Source of the DNA: Torymus aiolomorphi
Lineage: Eukaryota; Arthropoda; Insecta; Hymenoptera; Torymidae
NCBI GenBank assembly: GCA_036365515.1
Contig: CM070873.1
Location: 90,093,173-90,157,172, forward strand
Length of the DNA: 64,000 bases
Reading direction: 5' to 3'
Shown: positions 23,563-32,101 of the stretch, piece after piece
Layout of the letters: each line of letters starts with the position of its first letter
How positions within the stretch are numbered: position 1 is the stretch's first letter
The notes under the pieces: generated by a model
Seen by the model: only the letters and a program-made list of their open reading frames with translations
Databases searched by the model: none
What the model was told of the DNA's origin: nothing
Translations under genes and position numbers: made by a program

Positions 23563-24471
23563 ATGGAGCACCAAATGAAAGTAGTGGTGGATGAGTTGCA
23601 CAAACCCGCTCGTCGCAACAATCTACGTCGGAAATACGATATTCGTGGCATCGATGAGACGTGGCAAGCTGATCTAGTGGAAATGCAGCCATATGCGCGA
23701 GAAAACAAAGGTTACAGGTACATGCTCACCGTCATCGACATATTTTCCAAATACTCATGGGCAATTCCTGTGAAAAAGAAAACAGGTGAGGATGTAGCAG
23801 CAGCTATGAAGTCTGTTTTGTGTGAAAGTGGTCGAGAGCCGAAGAATCTCCATACCGACAGAGGAAAGGAATTCTACAACAAGAAATTCGAAGCCCTCAT
23901 GACGAAGTACAAGATAAATCTCTACTCGACGTACAACAATCTCAAAGCCTCGATATGTGAACGCTTCAATCGAACGTTGAAGAATGAGATGTGGGAAAAA
24001 TTCAGTCTACGTGGAAACTACAAGTGGTTGGATATCTTACCCGATTTGTTGACAGCTTACAATGAGAGAAAACACAGAACAACTGGAATGAAGCCTAAAG
24101 ATGTGACAAAAAACAGTAGTGTGAAACAGAAAATTGTCCAGCGTAAAAAGAAGCCTAAATTCCAAGTAGGGGACAAGGTACGTGTGAGCAGAGTCAAACA
24201 AGTTTTCGAAAAAGGATATACACCAAACTGGTCAACGGAGATATTCAGCATAACAAAAGTACCCGATACAAACCCTGTTACTTATCATTTGAAAGATTAT
24301 CGCGAATAGCCTATAAGTGGAGGTTTCTACGAAGAGGAATTACAAAAGGTTAAGTATCCTGATGTGTATCTCGTGGAAAAAATTCTGAAAAAACGTGGTA
24401 ATGAAATTTACGTTAAATGGCTGGGATTTGATAGTTCCCACAACAGTTGGAGTGATAAATCAAACTTGTAA
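23563..24471 (+). pseudogene. Retroviral-like integrase with C-terminal chromodomain, one in-frame stop
   Basis: The DDE core is clear: WQADLVEM (Asp about residue 37), LHTDRGKEF (Asp about 99) and NLKASICERFNRTLK (Glu about 133). An SH3-like region (FQVGDKVRVSRVKQVFEKGY) follows. TAG at 24307-24309 stops the frame; the same frame then encodes a chromodomain (YLVEKILKKRGNEIYVKWLG, then NSWSD) to the TAA at 24469-24471. The protein would insert the Polinton, making the 6-bp duplication seen here. The family normally has an extra N-terminal region ahead of the LHKPARR block. Here the frame begins just before it and abuts the preceding gene, suggesting a deletion. No separate promoter is visible. 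Confidence 0.93.
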
Positions 24472-24501
24472 AAAAAATTTTTTTTTTTGGGAAGTGATGA
24501 G

Positions 24502-24557
24502 AGCCCCAGCCGTCGCTCTCACGTGTGAGGTACAACCATAAGCAGCTACCTCTCCAT
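24502..24557 (-). promoter_or_regulatory. Conserved 56-nt 3'UTR element, copy 1
   Basis: On the minus strand, about 38 nt after the stop of the 98-codon gene. It contains GAGGTA..TACCTC arms (stem) and GAGAGC..GGCTCTC arms. It aligns without gaps with 30376-30431, 46 of 56 positions matching by hand count. Both copies are sense-strand and downstream of a stop codon. Its role is unknown. Confidence 0.65.
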
Positions 24558-24594
24558 GAACTTCCTTTTTTATTATTTTTTTGTATTTATTTTT

Positions 24595-24891
24595 TTACAC
24601 AATATTAAATTCAACACCACTATTTTTACATGTTATAAAGAGCTTGAGTTTGTTGGCGGCCTCCGCCATATTGTTGAACATATCTTCGTCCTTCTCCAGT
24701 GCTGAACATACTCGGCTGGGCAGGAAGATCTGGAACTCGTCTTCCAAGTTGGCAACGTACTTAGGTCCATATTTGGTTTTGACACGCCTCAATGCAATGA
24801 CCATGAAGCTGTGATCGTGCTCCACGTCGGACAGCGTCTTCGTCGGCAGAAAGCCTCCACGAGCAATTTCATTAATTGCTGATAGATCCAT
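24595..24891 (-). CDS. 98-residue conserved Polinton protein, 5'UTR intron
   Basis: ATG 24891 (MDLSAINEIARGGFLPTKTL) to the stop at 24595. The body reads HSFMVIALRRVKTKYGPKYV, then EDEFQIFLPSRVCSAL, a beta-rich pattern that could be an OB-like nucleic-acid-binding fold; that is a guess. An intron with GTAAGTA donor and pyrimidine-rich acceptor TTTCTAG ends immediately before the ATG. No break is seen. It lies between integrase (convergent) and polB (same strand). Confidence 0.7.
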   Translation of the reverse strand: MDLSAINEIARGGFLPTKTLSDVEHDHSFMVIALRRVKTKYGPKYVANLEDEFQIFLPSRVCSALEKDEDMFNNMAEAANKLKLFITCKNSGVEFNIV

Positions 24892-24957
24892 CTAGAAAGA
24901 GGAAAAAATATGATTATTATGAGGAAGAGAGAGAGAGTGTGTGTGTAAAGTACTTAC
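24892..24957 (-). other. 66-bp GT-AG intron before the 98-residue gene
   Basis: Minus strand: GAG|GTAAGTA .. TTTTTTCCTCTTTCTAG|ATGG. The donor exon begins about 40 nt after the polB stop at 24997-24999, so the transcript may start inside the polB 3' end or be a read-through. Confidence 0.75.
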
Positions 24958-24996
24958 CTCAGGTTGTTCCTTAGTCCTGGATCATAGGTCTCTTCT

Positions 24997-27900
24997 TCAG
25001 AGGTTCGGAGATAGATGTGGCGGCGTGTTTCTTCTGGAGCTCCTTCGAGTGACTGATGCTGGCTGCAGCGCCTTAAGTACCGGCATCCCCTCCACTCCTC
25101 GAGCCGCCGTGACCGCTGCAGTGGGAGTGAGGGAGCTCGGTGATTGGCTGGAGCTCGCTGACTGGTCGGAGCACGTCGAGACCTGCCCGCACACGCACGC
25201 CCCACCATTGCGCAGCGTCATCTCGCACTGGCGGATGGAGAAGTACCCCCACGGGAGACTATCCGTCTCGCCAAGCGCCGGATGGCGCTTGTCGTCGTGG
25301 GGGCTGAGCGCGATCTTCTGCTCCTTCTCCGTGCGGATGACGTGCAGGCGGGAGCGTATGTTGCGCTGCTCCTTTGCCAGCACCTGCTGTTCACGCAGGC
25401 AGCGCACGTAGTCCTCGAAGCTGATGTTGGCCTTGACCACCGAGGACTTGACGCCCTTGGCCTTCTTGATGGGCTTCTGGCCTTCAATACGGACACCGTA
25501 CATCTTGCTACGAAGGCCCACGAACTCCAACATGACGTTTCCATTGCACTCGTCCTTCATAAGTCCGACTACCTTCTTATTCGCGCGAGGTATACCAAAT
25601 TGGTTGTCCTCGGCGAAGTCCGAAGTGTCGAACTCATGAAGGTCGCGCTTCATGACTTCATACATGTCGAAGCCGCGGACCTCGTAGATGAGGCTGTCCG
25701 TATCGGTATACATCAGCTTCGACGACTCACCCACAGTGCGCTGCATGTATTAGTAGTGGAAGCGGTATACGAGGGTCTTGGAAAGATCCAAGACTGCGAG
25801 GCCCACTTATACGGCTTCCTGATGGTGACCTCCGTACGGCTGAGCTGGATGGCCACCAGGTCCTCTCTGAAGACGGCTGTGCTGTGGAAGTTTGGCTTTG
25901 CTATGAGGGCCTCAGCCCCATAGCGCCCCTCTCACTTGCGCACCAGCTTGAGGTCCACCCGCTTGCGCTCGTTCTCCATGGTCTTGCCATACACCGCGTT
26001 GTTGAACAGCTTGAAGAGGGGTTTCTCGAAGTCATTCTTCGCGTTCTTCCTCTTCTCGCTGTTCAGGTCGATGTACGGCTTCAACCATGGCTTCTGATCC
26101 AAGCGCAGCGCGCGGTGGACCTTAGTCAAGCGCAAGCCGTGCTTCAGGGCCTGCTTAAGAGCGCTATAGTGGATGATATAACACTCTTTGTCGTACAGAG
26201 TCGTGAGCAACTTACCCTGTTTCTTACCAGGTGGCGTCATGTGCTCTGGGCAGAGGGGCAGGTCTCTGTGAGCGTCGTGGAGGTGCTCCGGGTACTCCAG
26301 GTCCACCTCGAGAATGTAGCCCTCGTGATGGTGGTCGGGCACATCCCAGAAGTTGGGCTGCTCCACGTCCTCGACCCAACGGAAGCCTCCATAGGGCAGG
26401 GGCTGCGTTATGGCCCACCCGTAGAATTTGTTGACATGATAGTAGAGGAGATACTTCGACTCATCTTCAGGGTTGTAGAAGTCGCCCATGTAGCGGTTGT
26501 CCTTGGCGTAGCGGTTGGAGCACTGACTTATACCACCCCGGATGCCTCGCTCCACGAACAGAAGCATGTCGATGTCCGTGAGCAGCTGCAGCTCGACCTG
26601 GGTGTACTTGAGCATAGCGTCCCAACTGAGTCCAGGGGTGCTGTAGTAGTGCGCCGGGTCGAGACCGTATGCCTCCAGGCAGTTGTCTCAGAAGTTCTCA
26701 AAGACGTTGGCGAGTAGCAGCACGTCCGTCTTGAGATAGAGGTCGGAGTACTCACCGAGACTCTTGATGTCGAAGGACTGCCATACCTTCTGAGCGTGCT
26801 GGTAGTCTTCGTCGCTGATGTCGCTGTTGTAGAGGCTGCTGTGGAAATCCTCCTTGGCTGGCAGTTCTCCCTCCTCCAAGATGTCGAGGGAGGAGACGTA
26901 GTCGTAGGGGAATACTCCCTTCCTCTTCAGCAGCTCTATCTGCTCCGTAGTGTAGCTCCTCCGGAATTCTGGTTCGGCGATGTTCAGGCGGTCCAGATAG
27001 GACGCCAACTTCTCGAGGGAGGAGGCCATGAAGCGGAGCGAGTCGATGAATCGAAGTTGAACCTCAGTACCCTCGACGTATTTGGTGAAGGAGATGTATT
27101 TTTCCTTCGTCTGAGGGATGAGGCTCACTCGACCATCGAATCGCGTTGCGATCTCCATGATGAAGAGGTGGGAGTCGTATCCGCTCAAGTTGTGGAAAAC
27201 CACTGGGACAATCCTTGAGTTCTGGTACTGCAGGTTGCAGTTGTTATGTGCTAGGCCTCTATATCTGAAAAAAACAAAATATATTAGAAATAAGAAACAA
27301 ATTTTAAGATGGAGGAAAAAAATGTAAATACTTACTTTCCCGTGAGATGGCAGTGGTCTCTGACCTTCTTGTCCTGGCTGGTGAATGGCTTTCTGCACAT
27401 ATAGCAGTGCGTAGCCTTCTTGAAGTCATCCTTCTCTCGCCGTGTGAGGTCGTCCATGGAATGAGGATTCTTAAGGGCATCGTTTAATTCCTCGGCGAGC
27501 TCTCGCAGCTTGTCGACGAACCATTCCGCCGGATTCTGCCCATCCTCTTCATCCTTCCTGTAGCTGGTGTAGCCGCAGCGAGTCTCGTCGAAGCTACACT
27601 TGACGTAGAAGCCCACAGTGAAGGCCTCGTGCCGCTGGTAGGCTCGCTCATTGTCCCTCACTGGCTTGAGTACGCACTCAAAGTCGGCATATACAATGAT
27701 GGGCTCGCGTTCATTGTTTTTGAAGTTCTTGAATTTCAATATCTTCTCCTTCTCTGCGGGCAGCTTCACCTTGCACTTATTGATCTGAGCGCAGTCTACC
27801 TCATAAGTCTTCAGTTTTTCATTACTTCTGAAGTAGTGGAGGCAGCGATCACATATGAATGTCTTTGCCTTGTGTGACGTTAATTAAGTTCGAACAAGCC

Positions 27901-28999
27901 GGGAGAGATCCTTTATCCAGACGTAGTGGAACTTGGGCACTACCTCATCCTCTTCTTCTTCATCATCCTCATCCACATAGTGGTCTTGTATGAGGAGACG
28001 GTTGACGTGTTGCTCCTTCTTGTCTTTTGTCACGTGGCACGGTGGTACCTCGAATTTGTCATCTCTCTTCTTCAGGATGTACAGGTTGATGGACACGTCA
28101 TTTTGTCGTTCGAATTTGGCGATTTGTCTCGGTGACACCAGAAACTCAATACCTTTGAAGTTTAACTCACCTTCAAATGTCTTGTACTTGCTGACTCTGA
28201 CAGCATTTTTGCTAGTTGGATGTAACGCCGAGAGTACAGCCCATTGGAAGCACTTATCGTCCTCGTTTTGCACGTTGATGCGGGCCTCCTTTCGTTTCAC
28301 TACATCAGGCAGCGGGATGTAGGAGTTGCCTCTCATAAGATTGAACTTGTTGACGTTCACAGCCAAGTTCGTGATGGAGCGCAGTGTCCAGCCGAAGTCT
28401 CGTTCCTGGAATTCCTCCATTTCGCGGAGGATGGGCTGCTCGACGTTGGCTGCAAACCACTCGCTCAGTTCGATGGTGGTGTGGATTGGAGCGTTCTTTG
28501 TGTTGAAGTAGAAAATTTCCACTGTTTCCTCGTTGCCCGTGACCTTGGTATACTCTGCAGCGAGCACTACGTTGACCTTGAGTGCATTGTGTTCCTCGAG
28601 AGCGGTCTGTATTTTCGCAATAAAGATGGCTCGAGCGTCTTCGAGGAATGCTGTTGCGTCCAGATGTTGGTGATTGCTGATAACTCCGGTCTTTATACGG
28701 CTATCGAAGGCCAAGTTGACGTCATCCCAGCTGACTCTTGCCAAGCCTGCACCACGTACCGCAGAGAAGGTGAGCATGCTCTGTCGTATGCTGTACAGTA
28801 CAGCGATGGTCGACTCGCATTTTCGCTTCTCGTGCACGTTCGTGCCTGGGGTGTGGAGAAGTCTCTCGTACGTCTCGATGTGGTCAACGATTATGATGTT
28901 GGCCCATCTTTCAGCCATGCCGCTGCTCACATTACCACCTCTCATCAGCTCCAATGCTTGCTGCATGAGCATGATGGATTCACGACTATCCAATGCCAT
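24997..28999 (-). pseudogene. Protein-primed DNA polymerase B (Polinton pPolB), multiply broken
   Basis: Starts at ATG 28999 (MALDSRESIMLMQQALELMR) with a Polinton-type N-terminal region. After a TAA at 27884-27886 come a Cys cluster (CDRCLHYF), exonuclease motif VVYADFEC-like (ADFECVL), CYMCRKPF/HCHLTG cluster, then past an intron HNLSGYDSHLF and YLKTDVLLLA. TGA at 26688-26690 precedes polymerase motif A, which reads YHVNKFYGWA with His where Asp is expected. Motif B is KLFNNAVYGKTMEN. TGA at 25932-25934, a frameshift near 25804 and TAA at 25750-25752 follow, then motif C YTDTDSLIYE near 25710 and an ending DDKRHPALGETDSLPWGYF. The last 80 or so codons are GC-rich and unlike the family. The gene would replicate the element from its TIRs. 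It is the most GC-rich part of the Polinton. Confidence 0.93.
27265..27335 (-). other. 71-bp GT-AG intron inside polB
   Basis: Minus strand GGGAAA|GTAAGTATTT .. TTTTTTTCAG|ATATAGAGG. Removing it keeps frame exactly between HCHLTGK and YRGLAHNNC, the expected continuous sequence of the zinc-binding insert. Confidence 0.9.
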
Positions 29000-29000
29000 C

Positions 29001-29066
29001 CTAAGGAAAAACAAAATGTATTAGTAATTGAGCTATAGCAAAAAAAATACGTTGCAGAATACTCAC
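29001..29066 (-). other. 66-bp GT-AG intron in polB 5'UTR
   Basis: Minus strand GTCAA|GTGAGTATTC .. TTTTTCCTTAG|GATGG, ending 1 nt before the ATG at 28999. The upstream exon is non-coding. Confidence 0.75.
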
Positions 29067-29094
29067 TTGACACTTTCTCGTGATAGTAGACGTA

Positions 29095-29340
29095 TAGGAG
29101 AGCTACTTGGGGGTATCCTGGAGAAAACTCACAGGAGAGCTCGGATCCTAGAAGTCGCGGTCGTCCTCGACCGGGTTTCTACTCTCGTAGTAGATGAAGG
29201 TAACCTCGAACAACGATGATCTGTCACCTCATAGGAGAGCTACTTGAGGGTATCCTGGAGAAAACTCACAGGAGAGCACGGATCCTAGAAGTCGCGGTCG
29301 TCTTCGACCGGGTTGTAATAGATGGAGGTATCCTGGGTTG
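29095..29340. repeat. 137-bp tandem duplication in the polB leader
   Basis: AGGAGAGCTACTTG.GGGTATC and CACAGGAGAGC.CGGATCCTA recur at 29096 and 29233. A fragment GGTATCCTGGGTTGTAATAGAT repeats again at 29328-29350 in shorter form. Confidence 0.85.
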
Positions 29341-29370
29341 TAATAGATAGGGATCGCGACGCATACGCAG

Positions 29371-29662
29371 AGCCAATCAGAGAGCACCGTGGCATTTTTC
29401 CAAGAATTCTATGGCGGTTTGAAATTGCATCAGCCAATCAGAGAGCTCCGTGCAGGTCTCAACCTGTTAAAAGCGTTTTTCTAAGAATTCTATGCAGGTC
29501 TCAACCTGTTAAAAGCGTTTTTCCAAGAATCCTATGCAGGTCAGCCAATCAGCGAGCTCCATGGGGGCGGGGCTTGGTAGGGAGTGCGGTGGTGGGGGTA
29601 GAGGGCTCTGTACAGAGCGCTCGCTGCAGAGCGGTGGGGAAAGATCCGCGAGGGTATATAAG
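29371..29662 (+). promoter_or_regulatory. Promoter with three CCAAT boxes and a TATA box
   Basis: AGCCAATCAG, a consensus NF-Y site, occurs exactly at 29371-29380, 29432-29441 and 29543-29552. A repeated block GTCTCAACCTGTTAAAAGCG lies between them. GAGGGTATATAAGCAG follows with TATA at 29655-29662, about 38 nt before ATG 29693. It lies between divergent polB and the plus-strand gene, so it may drive both. Confidence 0.75.
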
Positions 29663-29692
29663 CAGCGCATCGAGTCGAGGAGCTCATTCGTC

Positions 29693-30360
29693 ATGTAGTA
29701 CGTGGTGGACGTGCAGGGCTTCAAAGCCGCTGACAACGAGTTCATCTTCAAGGAGGTGGCCATCGCTGCTCTAGAGGATGATGCTACACCGTGGGTGTAC
29801 AGCTTCAAATCTCCGCACCGGTGGGACGATCTACCGAATGAGTGCAAGAGCACGAATCGCTGGCTGGAGTTGAACTATCACGGTATACCCTGGAGCTCTG
29901 GAGAAATCCCGTACACGAAGCTGGTGGAGAGTGTACAGTATGGTTTGATAAACGCGAAGAAGGTGTACGTCAAGGGGATGGAGAAGAAGAGGTGGTTGCA
30001 GGATATATTGTTAAATATGTAAGTATACTTACCTCATATATAATCTTTGTTTACTTTATTTTGTAAACGTAATTTTGTAGAACTATATGCAACGTCAAGG
30101 AGATGGGCTGTCCTTCGCTGCAGACACTAAACCGAGAGGAGCCATATATACAGTGTACACATCATACCTTGGGAGATGAGCACTGCAACTGCGCCGTTCA
30201 GAACGTATTCGCTTTAAAAAAGTGGATACTTGACAGCAGCAGCCGACCAGAGTTATCGATTGACAGCTTCTACGTGAGCGCCGACGACAACGCCGTGGAT
30301 GAAGTGGATTTAAGTCAATGTAAACCTCTACACGTAATGTTAAGTGGAATGTATAATTAA
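29693..30360 (+). pseudogene. VDVQGF-family Polinton protein, right paralogue, with intron
   Basis: ATG 29693 is followed at once by TAG (29696-29698); the rest of exon 1 is open (YVVDVQGFKAADNEFIFKEV, TNRWLELNYHGIPWSSGEIP, KKVYVKGMEKKRWLQDILLN). An intron at 30019-30080 joins it in frame to ICNVKEMGCPSLQTL and a Cys/His cluster (CTHHTLGDEHCNCAVQN), ending at TAA 30358-30360. About 200 codons. The same blocks occur in 17697-18185. A distant DEDDh-nuclease-like fold is conceivable (D-x-Q-G-F .. KEVAI at the start), untested. If the TAG is real, a GTG or later ATG start would be needed. Confidence 0.78.
30019..30080 (+). other. 62-bp GT-AG intron
   Basis: AAATAT|GTAAGTATAC .. TTTTGTAG|AACTATATGC. 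Splicing preserves frame between DILLN and ICNVKEMG. The intron is absent at the equivalent place in the left paralogue. Confidence 0.85.
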
Positions 30361-30375
30361 TTAAATGTAATGATA

Positions 30376-30431
30376 ATGGAGAGGTAATTGTATGTGGTTG
30401 TACCTCACTGGTGGGAGCGATGGTTGGGGCT
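30376..30431 (+). promoter_or_regulatory. Conserved 56-nt 3'UTR element, copy 2
   Basis: Begins 15 nt after the stop at 30360, with GAGGTA (30381-30386) and TACCTC (30401-30406) able to pair. Aligns gap-free with copy 1 at 24502-24557 (minus). Confidence 0.65.
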
Positions 30432-30690
30432 TACACTATTTAAAAAAATAAAAAAATTGTTACTCCATGAATTTTGAATTCCCGCCAGCCTCTGTCGGAT
30501 AGATGGAAACGGTAAAACGGACAAAATTTTAGGAGTTGTAATATGACTTTATTAGAAAAATGAAAAATGAAAAAAAATGTAAAAATGAAAAAATGTAAAA
30601 AATGAAACGAATGAAAAAAATGAAAAAATAAAAAATAATAATTAATTAATAATTAATTAATAATAGTTATTTAACAAAATACCACCCGCC
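30432..30690. other. A-rich simple sequence, no gene
   Basis: Repeated ATGAAAAA-like words at about 30555-30630, then TAATTAATTAATAATTAATT. Several AATAAA-like signals could serve as polyadenylation sites for the preceding gene. Confidence 0.6.
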
Positions 30691-30761
30691 CTCACGTGAG
30701 TGTAGGTGGTTGTCAAGTGTTGAAACGCAGCCTGACTTATACCAGCACCGCGCCGACACAG

Positions 30762-30905
30762 CAGTAGGCAGCGCGACGTCTGCCGCTCGCCGCCTAGAGG
30801 AGCGCGCGAAACTACACTCTCAGCGCGGGGAAGTCCCAGCACCGCGGGGAAGTTCCGGCTGCGCGACGTCTGCCGCTCGCCGCCTAATGGAGCGCGCGGA
30901 ACTCT
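30762..30905. repeat. GC-rich subterminal direct repeat
   Basis: GCGCGACGTCTGCCGCTCGC followed by CGCCTA.. and GGAGCGCGCG occurs near 30769 and again near 30862, about 93 bp apart, just inside the right TIR. A related but shorter CGCGCCGCCGGAG block is present near the left TIR. Confidence 0.8.
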
Positions 30906-31408
30906 CGGCGGCGTGAAATTCAAATTGCAGCATGGAAATTCGGATATAGTATACATAGCATATATAGTATATATAGAATATAGAGTATATAGTATAGTAT
31001 AGTATAGTATATATAGTATAGTATATATAGTATATATAGCATTTAGGTTATCAACTGTCGGTAGACTGCCGGTAAGGTAGAGTTGGGTGATAATGCTCTG
31101 CTGGTAAGGTAGAGCGTTCTGCCAGTAGAGTTGGGTTATTCACCTCCCTGCAATTACCGGCAAGGTAGCGCTCTAAATTACCGACCGAGTTGGCCTCCTT
31201 GCAATTCACCGGTAGCGCTCTACCTTACCGACCGAGTTGACCTTCCTACAATTACCGTCCACCGACAAGGTAGAGCTCTACCTTACCGACCGAGTTGGGT
31301 TATTGACCTTCCTACAATTACCATCCACCGACAAGATAGCGCTCTACCTTACCGACCGAGCTCCATCTCGGCTGGTAAGTGAGCTCGAGCCCCCCTAGCT
31401 CACCTACT
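30888..31408 (-). repeat. Polinton right terminal inverted repeat
   Basis: Inverted counterpart of the left TIR, with the same order of blocks: GGAGCGCGCGG, GCAGCATGGAAATTCGG, a TATAGTATA-rich segment, then TAAGGTAGAG/CTCTACCTTA units to the end at CTCACCTACT. It has fewer iterated units than the left side. Confidence 0.9.
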
Positions 31409-31414
31409 TTTGTT
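31409..31414. repeat. Polinton target-site duplication, right copy (TTTGTT)
   Basis: Exact repeat of 16842-16847. It is followed by CTTAAAAATTTCCTGAAAAA, the expected continuation of the interrupted satellite monomer. Confidence 0.93.
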
Positions 31415-31535
31415 CTTAAAAATTTCCTGAAAAACACACAGAAACTGCTGTAACTTCATACTTGCTGATTATTTAGATCTGAAACAAGGTATATAATCCC
31501 TCAGCATGCATGATATGATGTGTATAAAGCTGAAA
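31415..31535. repeat. Right remainder of the interrupted ~317-bp satellite monomer
   Basis: CTTAAAAATTTCCTGAAAAA, GCTGATTATTTAGATCTGAA and CCCTCAGCATGCATG follow in the same order and orientation as in 16003-16841. Confidence 0.85.
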
Positions 31536-31965
31536 ATATTTTTAGAGCGTCATATCTCCAAAACGAATCGACCGGTTTTCGTCGGGTAAAGCTTATTCTC
31601 TTTGTCTCGCGGGAAAAGAAAGGTACCCTGATGGATTTGAGTTTTTATTGATTTTCTTTTGTTTTATAACCAAAAAACGATTTTAAATTTTTAGTTTTTT
31701 TTATTTTTTCATATCTTACAGTCATTATTACATAATATAATAAACTTTTCTTGAAAGGTATTTAAATTACCTATATTTTCCTTTTTTAAAATTTAAAATA
31801 TCTTCACTCTGTCAATTGTTATTAAGGAAAATTTTTTGCTTCCTCAAAGAGGAAGCTTTGTAACGGTGAAAAAAATTTTCGAAGAAAAAAGTCTTCAAAA
31901 AGATGTTTTATGGTGGTATATGTGTATATTATTTGATTTTGATGATTTTTGATTTCGTGGATGTA

Positions 31966-32025
<60 letters not shown>

Positions 32026-32056
32026 TGTGTGTGTGTGGGTGTGTGTGTGGGTGTGT

Positions 32057-32101
<45 letters not shown>

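Larger units (their letters stand above)
16848..31408. mobile_element. Polinton/Maverick, 14,561 bp, complete ends
   Basis: The ends are AGTAGGTGAGCTAGGGGGG (left) and its near-exact complement (right), starting with AG as Polintons do, inside terminal inverted repeats of about 520-565 bp. It carries the diagnostic set: double-jelly-roll capsid, penton, Ulp1/adenain-like protease, FtsK/HerA packaging ATPase, retroviral-like integrase with chromodomain, and protein-primed DNA polymerase B. Left genes (17.7-21.5 kb) are on minus, the middle (21.6-24.5 kb) on plus, polB on minus, and a last gene on plus. Most genes have stops or frameshifts, so it is not autonomous. Confidence 0.97.

Noticed and set aside
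25282..26717. Long plus-strand ORFs antisense to polB (also 24941-25411 and 28244-29038)
   Set aside because: They are by-products of GC-rich codons in polB on the opposite strand; the minus strand carries recognisable polymerase motifs and introns.
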